The position numbers and the translations under genes are program-made. Of a DNA stretch of 64,000 nt, positions 10,464 to 57,000 are shown piece after piece. Within the stretch, counting starts at the first letter, position 1. Each line of letters starts with the position of its first letter. The DNA lies in the NCBI GenBank assembly GCA_035222895.1, contig JAVYIG010000599.1:425001-489000 (forward strand), given 5' to 3'. Source of the DNA: Strongylocentrotus droebachiensis (Eukaryota > Echinodermata > Echinoidea > Camarodonta > Strongylocentrotidae). Under the pieces are notes generated by a model. That model was not told the DNA's origin, searched no databases, and saw only the letters and a program-made list of their open reading frames with translations.

Positions 10464-13158
10464 GGGGGAGGGGTAACGAGGTTGTGGAAACAAGATTAAT
10501 AAATGAAACCCATTACTTCATTAGTTTTTTTTTGCAAGGATAGAGTCATTTTTGAGAATTTATTAAAATGTTTCATTGTTTTGAATATTTCAATCAATAT
10601 GATGAATAACATGATGAATATAATATTCTATTTAATACTTCATTGTCATCTCACATCAGCGTTCATATACTCACATCAATTTGACATATTTGAATTTAAG
10701 ATTAAAAATGAATTCATTCCAATTGGCAGCAAGGTAATATAGCTTAAAGTTTTTGGTCTCATGCAATATACTAGAGTACATGGGGGACACTATACAACGG
10801 AAATAGATATCATGAAATAAAAATGGTACATGCATTGTCTTATAATCGCTCTTGCAGCAAAATTAGAGAGAAAACTTCTAGCCTGTATAATCAATAACAG
10901 ATTTCGTCAACTTTATCCAAAAGACATGAAAAAAGTGGGCAAATATTCATAGTATTTCAACAGAATTTCTCACATTCCTTCTTTTTAAAATCGAATCTTG
11001 CTTTCTTATTGCATATTCCCTACTCCAAATATTATGAGTTCAATAGTGCCTCTGGTTTTCTTCTTCTGTTTTGATGAACATCGATGTGTATTGTTCATAT
11101 GGTATAACCAAATTTTCATCAATGACATTCTTTGATAATATGTTTGCACCGACCAGAAAAGAATAGGTACTATTATCAATCACCATGAGTGAACGGATCA
11201 CTTTTGGTTTGTACAAAGACTACAATAGAGATTGGCAGAGTCCTTTCACATATGGTTTTCAACTTCCCATCCCTCACTGCAACCTTTGAGTACATTGCCA
11301 TCCGCACAGCAGTTGGAAATGCACTACATATTCAAATCAATTTGCAGTCTTGCGTCCCGTAAGTGAAAACATTCAGCTTTATTTCTGTCAATACATTAAT
11401 TCCTCTTCTCTAATTAATTTTAGACAGTGTTTATGATATCACATTAGTGTTGTACACAACAAGCTCTTTTGTGCTTTTTACCCCCAACAGGCAGTGGTAT
11501 AAAATAAATTGTCATCTCTTTTCTACATTTGTTTTATTGCCCAGGTCACCATAGCAACTGCTATTTTTCTGTGTTGTGCATTAGATATTGAAACTACGAA
11601 GAACACAATCAAGCAAATGTCTGATCATACTCACTCTAGCACACTATTATCATTTATCAACTTTGCTCTTTCAAAAATGATTTGTCATAAATAAACTCTC
11701 TATATATCTTAATAAATTAATGGCTTATTGGCTTGATGTGTCTTCAATATCTAATAAAATATCTTATGATGCAATTAAAATCTCTCAGCATATAAATATA
11801 AAGACCATAACAGGCATCATTTGTGTGCTTATAAAAAGACTGCAAATTCATTTTTTCACATTTTCGTTCTCCCCCTCCAAACTCCCCTGAACCTTTTAGC
11901 TAAAGCCACCATGATTCTTAAAGACTTTTCATCCCAGTCAAGAGAGTTCAATCAGAAAAGAATAAACTATAACGCTGACTTGAGAAAAGCAGAGGGTCTA
12001 TATACGTCTTCAATTACTGTTTGATGCATTATATTTCAAAAAAAATGTTGAATACTGGTAGTGGTATATATCTTTGACAGACTGTTATTCTGATTTGATT
12101 AGATCTGATCCAATCTCATTCATGTTGGAAACTTTATCATGCATTTATCATTATCAGTGATATGAACTAAAAAACAGAACAAATAAACATTATACCAGTA
12201 GGGCACACAATTTATCTGACCTCACAAGTAATATGTTTGTCTTAAATAAACCGTGAGAACAAAGTTGAATTATCCTATCTTGCGAGAGTCAGTATTAAAA
12301 AAATGGTACTTCATTCAATATAATATGTTCCATTATTTGTACATCTCACTGTAGTTTAGCTGTCGGCTCATTGGAATGATTTGTTTGCCTTATTGATTGT
12401 AACAAGTTTCTCTTTGATTCGAAAGAAGCAAACACACGCTGGAATTGGAAATTGGGGGAAGCTTTTAGGATATAATAACATAATATATTCTATATATATA
12501 AACTATCACAAGGAGAAAAAGACAGAATAAAAAAGACAAATAGGCGTAACGATGATTTTAAGAAAAAGGCTCATCGATTAAACATGTAACCTAAACATGA
12601 CAGACTGCTGTAGGGGTGTTTGGAAGATTTAGATCGTTGCCTGGTGACAGGGCCAAACTTAAACCCAAATGATTTAGCGGGACTTTCTACTCTAAAAAAA
12701 ATGTTGGCTCAAAATCTTTACTGATCTGATATCAGTTGATTCACAAGATTTTTGGAGGCCAATAATGATGAGGGGTGAACAGACAGTCGTTGAATTGAGA
12801 CTGTACTCATAAGTGAGTATTGTCTTGTCTACAAAATGCCTGAGATAATAACATAATGCTAATGATGTTATACAGTAATATATTACTGTCGGTTATAACA
12901 CTACTCCCGAACAACCTGCAACAACCTGAGCTCACTGCCTATGGCAACCTAGTGATTCCCGTTTTAGGCCTGGGAAATGAGAATTTCATAGTCAACTGGT
13001 TAAAGGTTTTGCTGCCTTTGAGAAGTTGATCCCTAATTTCTAATGAAATATAGGGATACTGCCCCGTTAAAGACATTTCCAAAAACATTTCACATGGACT
13101 TCCAATTTTCCAATGAGATTTTTTTTTTCCCCTGAGAAATTTTGGGCTTAGTATTTAA
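10464..13158. other. Intergenic between PAPS synthase 3' end and peroxidase
   Basis: AT-rich sequence with no exon or recognisable mobile element apart from the palindrome at 12872. The right part may include 3'UTR of PAPS synthase; I could not place a poly(A) signal with confidence. Confidence 0.4.
12872..12889. repeat. 18-bp perfect palindrome
   Basis: ACAGTAATATATTACTGT is a perfect palindrome inside a wider TTATA...TATAA context. Function unknown. Confidence 0.6.
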
Positions 13159-13343
13159 AGCCCATTTGTACTAGTTTACAGAAGGGATTAGACCACCCTA
13201 CAAGGCCACTGACAAGTGGTTAACTCATCAAATCAGCTCTTACTTAACATAAGAAAAAGAGGATCATAGGGGACCGATGGTCACCGATTAGACATTTTTT
13301 GCTATATAGAGGGCACAGTAGCTATACGTAGGACAGTGTGGCT
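13159..13343 (+). mobile_element. TTAA-flanked MITE, family D
   Basis: TTAA on both sides (13155 and 13344). The ends AGCCCATTTGTACTAG and GTGTGGCT form short inverted repeats. A second, inverted copy lies at 19757-19942 with matching internal blocks such as CAAGTGGTTAACTC and GAGGGCACA. Confidence 0.75.
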
Positions 13344-13486
13344 TTAAAGGGTAAAAATAATTCTAGGAACGTACTGCAGTCTGTCGTGCAAAGGAAATGA
13401 TTTCTAAACAATGGAGCCAAAGACACTTGATTCCCTCCTTCGCTGCATCCTTATCATTGATCGTTGGGGGTCGTTCACATCGTGCA

Positions 13487-48555
<35,069 letters not shown>

Positions 48556-49802
48556 GATTGATTATCTTGCTGCAAAAAATGCAATTAATTGGGCGTTGTG
48601 TGTGAAGATACGTAGACAGGAGATGCTCAGCTATCTGAAATTGGTGAAAGTTGAAATTGCCAATTTGAGAATTTAAAGACTTTCTTATTATTTATGTATA
48701 TAAACATAATTATTTTCACCAAAATATTACATAATTATATTAAAAGTGATAATTTATATATTTTTGAATATTTCATTGATGTTAATACTCTTTTAAGATA
48801 ATATTTGTTATTACTTAATATTTTACTGAATTATTGTCCACGTTTTACATGTTGTGTTATGTTTAAACCATAAACGAACATCCCTCCCATCTCCCTGCTA
48901 GCACAATAAACAATTTGAAATAGTTTATTGATAATTGATCCGAGAGATTAGCGAGAAGAAAAAGATGTAGAAAATCGATAAAGCATCTTACAAACTGGCG
49001 TAAGATAGATCTATATTGGGATGAAACTTTTCATGCTACGTACGCGTTTCTTACTAACATTTGTGCTACTAATTTGCTACATCATAATGATGATGACTGA
49101 TCTGACAGGAACAACTTAATTTCGCCACCGCGGATGCGGACTAATTAATTTTTCGCTCTTTTAACTTCGACATACCGGTATATCAGTGCTTGAAAACCCG
49201 AAATGCGAAGAAGGGGAGGAGGGACTGCAAAAGGGGAGGGGTTATATATATTGTACAGGAGAGCACGTCCCATCCGATAACCATCCCATCTCGATTAATT
49301 GTGATGATCTCCACGCTCATGCAGCATGCATTGAGGCCTTATACAAAAAAGATGGAGTGGGAGTATAGCCTGTATATAGGCCTATATTATATATATACTG
49401 TTATACAGTTTTGATACATTAATAATATTTGATGATCACGATTCGTAACATGCAGTGGCGTAATTGCTCCAGAGAGGTATTTATTTTAAAGCAAGAAAAG
49501 ACAGAAAGGTAAAGAAATGAAGAGAAAAGGGTAAAGAAATGAAGAGAAAATGGAGAGATGACGCTTAGCTGTAGTGCCCCCTGGACGGAATGGTCTCCTC
49601 CTAAAACCTGATGTTACGTTTATGAAATTATTTTTCTCTCAGTGTATATACATGCATGCATTTCGCTTTATCTCTCTTGCTTCCTCCCTCCCTCTCTCTA
49701 GGCTCTTCCCCCTCTCTCTCACACTTGAAAAAAAAGTTAATTTTGTTTTAGTCCTCCACTTTGTGTAATACAAACATACAAGCATACAACACACACACAC
49801 TA
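48556..49802. other. Presumed promoter side of first exon a
   Basis: AT-rich, with no coding exon. Nothing identifies a core promoter element with confidence. CT-rich near 49680 and a CA run near 49790. Confidence 0.35.
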
Positions 49803-49810
49803 CCTCTCAG

Positions 49811-51131
49811 CAGAGGCGGCGCGCCCGGGGGGGGGGGGGGGGGGCAGGGCGGCACAGTACCCTCCCACTTTTTCAAGTACCCCAAAAGTGCCCCTTTTTA
49901 CATAGGAAAAGTGCCCCTTTAACTTTGTAAGAAGCGCCCCTTTTTTACATAAAAGTGCCCCTATTACTTTGATAAGTGCCCCTATTTTTTTTAAAGTGCC
50001 CCCTCCCCTTTCCACCTCTGATATGTGCCCTTTTTATTTTAAAACGTACCTCTTTTCCCTGACAAGTTCCCAGTTTCCTTTGCAGTAAGTGTCCATTTTC
50101 CATTCTCATAAGTGCCCTTTTTGTTCTCTAGTAAGTGCCCCTTTTCGGGTACGAGAAGCACCTCTTTTCATTTTTGTTAAGTGCTCCATTCACCTCTGAT
50201 AATTGTCCTATTCAAATCTTAGAGTGCCTCTTCCCCTTTTCATAAAATCCCCCTTTCACCTCCAATAAATGCCCCTTTTCAATGATCTGATCGGTTCCCC
50301 TTTTCTTTCAGCAAATGCACATTTCCTTTTATTATTAGTGCCCCTTTTTCATTCTCATAAGTGCCCCTTTTTATATGTGATCAGTGCCCCTTTTCACCTC
50401 TGATAATTACCCTTTTAACAATGATACATGCCCCTTTTCCTTCCTTATAAGGGACCTATCTCTTTTTCATAAATGCCCCTATGAAAATCTGATGGTTGCC
50501 TCGTTTCCATCGACAAATGCCCATTTTCCATTTTCATAAGTGCCTTTTTCATCCCTGGTGAGAGCCTCATTTTCACCTCTGATAATTACCCTTTGTACTT
50601 TGACACTCCGTGCTCCGTTTCTTTTCTAATAAGTGTCTTATCCCTTCGATAAGTGTCATCTTTTCCTCTCATCATTAACGTGCCATATCCCTCAAAGCTC
50701 GTTCGCTACGCTCGCTCGCAATTGATAGATGTTATAATTATGTTACTCATCAAAGGTATTTTCAGTCTGTTGTTATGAGAATGTGCTTATAACCCCATGA
50801 GGATTGGGTTTTCCTCTTTATAAGATGTAATTTTTCGCACTGCGACCTCACAAATCTTAATTTTGGTCCTCGCTCGCAAATGATTTTTCCGACCATCACA
50901 CCCAACTGCAAGGTATGATGCTTAAGCAATATTTTATACGATGTATAAGGAGAAACAAATATTGAAATCATCCCTGATAATGTAATCAAATTATAGGGGT
51001 ATATACCAACGTCTAAAAAATTGTATATTTTCGCTTTGGGATTTCCCATAGTAGGTGCCCTTTTCCCCCCTGAAAGTGCCCTTTTTGTTGGTGCCCCCCC
51101 CCCCACTTTGGAAGTCGCTCCGCCGCCTCTG
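49811..51131. mobile_element. hAT-like non-autonomous element filled with a minisatellite
   Basis: 1321 bp. The ends CAGAGGCGGCG and CGCCGCCTCTG are inverted and are flanked by 8-bp CCTCTCAG / CCTCTCAC, the length expected for hAT target duplications. From about 49880 to 50680 it carries some 25 degenerate units of about 30 bp, each with a GTGCCCCTTTT core and a TNATAA spacer. The remaining right third is unique. G and C runs sit near both ends. No transposase. Confidence 0.85.
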
Positions 51132-51139
51132 CCTCTCAC

Positions 51140-52701
51140 GATCTCTAGCTCTCTCTCCCTCTCTCTCTTAGTTATCTATCTTTTCTCTAACTCTTCGTCT
51201 CTTGCTTTTCCCTTCGAAATACCCTTCTTTTGTGTATTCTTATTCACACCATAATGTCTTCTCCCTATTTTTTAAACTAAATTTTCCTTGAGGAAACTAA
51301 AACAAAATAAACACTAACTTAAGGTCACTAAATTATAAAGGCTTTCGTTTAATTACTTTCACAAACTTTAATATAGATACGTGCGTCATGTCAAGCTTCT
51401 TCGGTTCCAAGATTTGGTCCACAGTTTGGATTCATCACTCCTCTTTCAATCAGTACAGAGCTACGTAAGTTGATATGATCCTCGATTAACTATTTTGTGA
51501 GAAATGTCATATACCTCTGATTCCAGTAATACATTCTTGAACTTGTGCTCCGTCGTCCATTTGACCGTAGAGGACGCTGATCAGGGATCGATGTGATCAG
51601 TACAATCAAGTTCCGAATACTTACGAAGACGAGTGACGCTGAAGAATAATTGCTTTTAATCAGAAAGATTTCCTTTTATCTTTGTTTCTGAGTTTCTTTG
51701 ATTCTGTTTTCTTCCCGGCTTTTTTTGTTCCTTTGTTTCCTTTGTTTCCTTTATTTCCTTTTCTATCTTTTCTTTTCTTTTTCCTTTTTTTCCTTCCTTT
51801 CCTATTCTCGTTTAGCTTTCTGTCCCGGTTTCTGTCTAAGATGCTGATTGGTTTCCTTTTTTATTGCAATAGTGACGATTTCCATCCAAGTCCATGTAGC
51901 ATGGGGCTGCAATAGATTCAACTTCCGTTTTCTTGTTCGATAGTGGTTATAACTACCATTCCTCTTTCGCTGAGCGAAATTTATTTTGTGGTTTTTTCAG
52001 CAAGTCGAAAATCTTAGAAGAGATTTTTAGAGTTCAGATTCTTTGTTTCATAAGATAAGAAATAAGGTTCATTTTGTTAATTATAATATCAGAAAAGCTA
52101 GATATTCATTCTCTTTCAGCCTAAATGAAGCATTTAGGTATTTTATAGAAGGTGAATTGGCAATTTTAATATTTACAATGTCTGTTGTATTTATGATCGA
52201 TGTTTTTTATAGTAGGATTTGAAATGGCCTTTTCTTTGAGTATTTGTTTTTGAAGGACACCTTACTTTCGGCTTCAATAACTAGCGAAGCCATTTTAGAC
52301 ACTTGTTCGTGTAGTCTGTCGAGCGTCAAGTCACTGGAGATGAGCTCTCCAGTTTTCCCAGTTTTCCCCGTTTGTCCTGTTTTTACAGTGACACCAGTGA
52401 GCCCAGTGTTTCGGCAGTAAATTGCTAAGTTCCGGCCAAAGAAATTCTCATTACAGATTGAATTTTGAATCTGTGTTGTCTTCGACTCTTCATACTACTC
52501 TTCGTTTGAGGAAGCTAATAAAGACTTCATAATCCCATTTCGAGTTTGGAACTTTTGCAATTTGTTTCATGGTCAGCGAACCAATTCCCATGTGACGATA
52601 GTTAAAGTGAGTGTTGGAGCTGTTTCTTCCCCCTTTTTGTATTTTCCACTTTTTGTTTAATTATTTTACGAGACTGAGGATGATGGAGGTGTCTGTCTCG
52701 A
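51140..52701. other. Intergenic, downstream of the kinase gene
   Basis: T-rich and TTTCC-rich stretch at 51660-51840, with no gene recognised. Part of the right side may be kinase 3'UTR. Confidence 0.35.
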
Positions 52702-53000
52702 CTGTGGCCAATAGTAGACCGATGAAGTAGGGGCTTCGGGGATGGAAGGCCATCTAACAACCACGATGAGTTGTTATATGAAGGCACACCAGATCGTTAA
52801 ATGATGATCGAAGATGAAGACAGTCTCTTGATGGTTCTTACAGCTGTGGTCTTCTTACTGTGGCCAATAGTTGGCCGATGAAGTAGGGGCTTCGGGGATG
52901 GAAGACCATCTAACAACCACGATGGGTTGTTATGTGAAGGCACATCTTGCAATAGGAAGACAGTCTCTTGATGGTCCTTACAGCTGTGGTGTTCGCACTA
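52702..53000 (+). repeat. 157-bp period tandem duplication in kinase 3' flank
   Basis: CTGTGGCCAATAGT...CAGCTGTGGT at 52702-52850 recurs from 52859 with a short deletion and scattered changes. The period is not a multiple of three, and differences in the minus-strand frame are mostly amino-acid-changing, so it is probably non-coding. Confidence 0.85.
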
Positions 53001-53104
53001 TTCTTGATCCATCCAGAACGAACGTGCTACCAGCGTCCTGTCTGGCCAAAGAGTGACGCCTCGGCCACTCCTTCTCCCATCCCTATCCCCGTCTCCTAGC
53101 CTCT

Positions 53105-54065
53105 TCAGTAGTAGGAAGCACTGATCGCTTCCATCTTGAGGAGAATCTCCTCCATGCTGTGCGGCCTCTTGAGTGGATCTTGCTCGGTGCAGTCCTCCGC
53201 CAGTTCCGCCACCTCGCTGATCTTGATCTTTCTTGCGATGGACTCAAGGATGACTCCAAAAGAGTAGATGTCAGAGGCCACTGAGTTGCGCCTTCCATAC
53301 AGGACAACTTCAGGGGCCATGTAAGTGTAAATCTTTCCCGATCTGTACTCAGCCCTTCTCTTGTCGGAGAATCGCCTCTGTTTGGCGTAAGCCATTGCAC
53401 TGGCCAATCCGAGGTCGATGATGATGGCGTGCCAGCGCTGGCTTCGCTTCTCTAGCAAGATGTTGTTTGATTTCAGGTCATTATGCAGGTATCCTTCCCG
53501 ATGGAGCTCCATGATGCCTTTGATGATATCCTCACAGACCTGAAGCATGTTAATCAGTCCGAGCTTTGGGTTGGACTTGAAGCGGCGCGTCAGGGCTCGG
53601 TAGAGAGGGTACGTTCTGCCAGTCTTCTTGTTGCCGATGAAATCCATCACCGTGCAGAGGTCATCACCGATGGTAACCATCCCAAGCATTTTGGGGAAGT
53701 AGGGTGACCCTGACAGCAATTGCTGCACCATGGACTCCTTCGTGGCCCTTTCGTTCATCAGCAGCTTCTCTTGCTGCAGCATGTCCCTGCGGAAGTCTGA
53801 GTGCAACACTGGCTGCTTGATGGCGATGGGTCGAAGGTCATCACCATGGCGACCAAGGTACACCTTGCCGTAGGTGCCTTTGCCGAGGACAGGCATGTTG
53901 CTAAGGTCACCTGGTTTATGGCATCCTGAGAAAGGCAGGATGTCATTGATATCTAGGACCTCGTATTTGATGGTTGGCATTGAGGCAACGGTCGCATGAT
54001 CCGCCGCGTTTCTCGCTTGGAACCGAGCAGCGCCCCTGTTCTTGTTCAAGCAGTTCTTCTGCAGG
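53105..54065 (-). CDS. Kinase gene exon 10, whole kinase domain
   Basis: 319 codons plus stop in a single exon, starting with the third base of a split Thr codon. It carries every catalytic motif. The absence of introns inside the domain is notable, since the rest of the gene is cut into small exons. Confidence 0.93.
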
Positions 54066-57000
54066 CTGTATTGCAAGAGAAAATGAAAAAATAAAACTTG
54101 AAAATTAATCTCTTTGAAATGTTTTGTTTCTTTATTTGCTTTTTGACATATATTTTCAACTTTGGCAAAGACGGAAATACAATTAAGGTTGTAATTTCTT
54201 TTAAAAATTAAGGCAGATTTTCTCAATGGAAACACTTGCCTATATACTTGAAGCAATTTGCTTTTTATTGAAAGATACCTTTTTGGGTGTTATTAATGAC
54301 AGTTTAACAGAGCTTAGTACAAAGTTTAAATGTACAGAACTTATTCTAGACACCGGAGTTTAAAAAAATAAATAATAATAATTATCGAATTAGCTTACGT
54401 GTCGACAAGGTCCCGGAGACTTTGAATTAGGGTCTCTTTCTTCTGGTTGTCAAATTGCAGGAGTTTGACGTCGTTTTGGAGCTCAGCCCTGGAAGCCTTC
54501 TCTCTTTCCAGACAATCCTTCTCCTTCTTCATCTGATCAGCCAGTATGGTCATCTTGGCCTCGAGAAGACTGTAGACAAAAGAGTGGTGAACGTGTGATG
54601 AAGAGTTTTAAGGGAGATGGGAAAATGGAAAAGGCCGGGTTCAAGGAGAGGAAATGAGATAAAAGAGAAAGAAAGAGAGAGAGAGAGGGGGGGGGGGTGT
54701 AAAATGGAAATATTGCATTGAACGAAATGGGAAAAGAATTTGAAACAATGGTTATCATAAACATGATAATGCTAATATATAATTGTTCCCCATATTGTAT
54801 CTAAAACAAGATAGAGTCAATCTGACTCATTAACAAAAAATAAACTTACCTCATGGTTGCCTTCTGTTTGATGAGACCTTCCTGTAGCTTCTCAAGATAA
54901 CTGTTGGACTCCTGTCACGTGATAAGAAAATGACCAATCACAATCACAACATTTAATTCATCTCAAACAAATTGTCTACTTAAATTTAACCCAGTTTCAG
55001 AAGTAAAACTCGTTGGTATAATGTTAGAGATATTATGATCCGAAAAAAGAACAATCCGAACATATAGAAACTCCCAATCAAAGTGATTATATTTAATCCT
55101 TGAACTCTTTGTGCAGAAAATCGAGATTACCTTATAATGACTTATTTTTGATTAATTAATTTTTTGGTATAATAGAACGCAGCGTAGATGATTTTGCTAT
55201 TTCTTTATAGTAAATGTTCATATGTGATAAAATTCATGTTTCTAATTCAAGTGCATAACTTTAGCAACTACCTAATTTATTTGGCAGTTTTCATGTTTTA
55301 TATCGAACTCACATCAGATTCAATAACCTACAGATATTGAAGTATTTCAATTTGTTATTTATTATCATTATGACTGATGAGGACTGCGGGAGGGGGGGGG
55401 GGGGGGCTGACCCTTACCTCTTGTTGTTCAGGCGCCCTCTTCCACCATCTCAGGCGCAGTTTTTTGCTCCTCTTCTTCTCTTTCTTCTTGGGCTCGGCAG
55501 CAAGGAGGGGTTGGAGGTCATGCAGGGATGACGTCAGAGCCTTCAGCTTGAGCAGAAGATCCTATAAGGTTTCAAGAGAATCAGTCTAAATAATATGCCG
55601 ATTTGCTATTATGGATCCTCCTTGTCTTTTATTTTGGATTCTACTGGGTATTGAAGTAGATGACTTTGAGGTTGCATTTTTATATTTGATATTGATAAAA
55701 AATACATTCTATGCATTTTATATATTTTAAACGTCTGCCCTTTCCTTTACATCTCTGTCGTCTTCGACTTTCTCCTCATCACTGTCCGTTTTCTAAATTC
55801 TCTTTATCTTCCAATTCCCACTTGTCTTATATCTTCCACTCATTTACTATCTATAGGTCATCATCGATATCAGGTTCTATTTTGATACTACGTGTAGTAT
55901 AATACAGTATTATTCTCTATCATCATAATATTGTGGGCGTCTCGATCTTATCAGCTTATTGGTTAAAAGAAATACGTTTGCTGAACTTTCCAAATGTTCA
56001 AATTATTTTTCTGTTTTATTACCTCGATCTGCTCTTCTTTTGCCGCGATCTCCTTCTGGAGGTCGTCGAAAGACCACCTGAGCTCGACGACGACATCGGA
56101 GTGGTTGATATCGGATGCGAGGCAGACGCCGACATCGGTGGCAAGGCACTGATAAGGACAAAATGAAGGCAGATGATACTATTTCAAAATGACCGTTGCT
56201 AATTATGAAAGTGCATTTATATTTTAAGAATAAATTTATATTTTGTATTATGCTGCACGATTAGTGTTGCGATTCGTTTATTACGTGGCATTAAGCTTTC
56301 GCGAATCTGGAACCTTCCCGAATTTTACAAAAGTTTTCTAGTTTATGTCTTCATTATTAGATTTGTGAGAAATTAAAGTGTTCAAGCATTGGCATGTGTT
56401 AGCGAATTTTGTGAAGCTATGTACCAGTAACATTATTCACCGAAGCATATAATTTGTTTTCATTGTAATGTTTGTCAATAAAAATGGATATAATTTACCT
56501 TGACGTCCTGTGCTTGAGCTTCCAATTTCAGCTCAAGTCGTTTGATCCGATCAGTGGCCGTCTAAAATTGAAAAGTAAAGAGCAATATAACTATCACTCA
56601 GAGACACTTTAATAGGCGGGGCAGTGAACATTTCGCTGATGAAGGGATACAATTTCGCAATCAATGGCGATTGTTACACTCTCATTTTAATCACTAAGAA
56701 TTTTAGCGACGCTCGTGCAATATTATTTTGATTATTTTTTAAATAATTTTCACTATTTTTGTAATTCAGGTTTATTTGTTCTCTGTTTATCGGATGCGCA
56801 AAGAGTAAAATTGAAGATTGAGATAGCCTTACCATCAAATCTAGTTCAAGTTCGTCATTCTGAGCCTGGGCCTGGTCCCAAGCTTGTCTGAGGTTCTGGG
56901 CCAGGACCTTTGGGGGCTGGATAGCATCCATGCTATCTGTGATCAGCTTGATTGGATCGGCCATGGTCTTAATGTGGAGGAAGAGGAGGAGGAGGAGGAG

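Noticed and set aside
10135..10493. Overlapping open frames on both strands
   Set aside because: They come from the GA microsatellite, which lacks stop codons in several frames.
49880..50680. CRISPR-like or coding repeat of GTGCCCCTTTT
   Set aside because: Units are degenerate, without constant spacer length, and lie inside a hAT-like element.
52602..52787. 61-codon minus-strand frame in the tandem repeat downstream of the kinase
   Set aside because: The second copy changes the amino acids, and the 157-bp period breaks frame, so selection for protein is unlikely.
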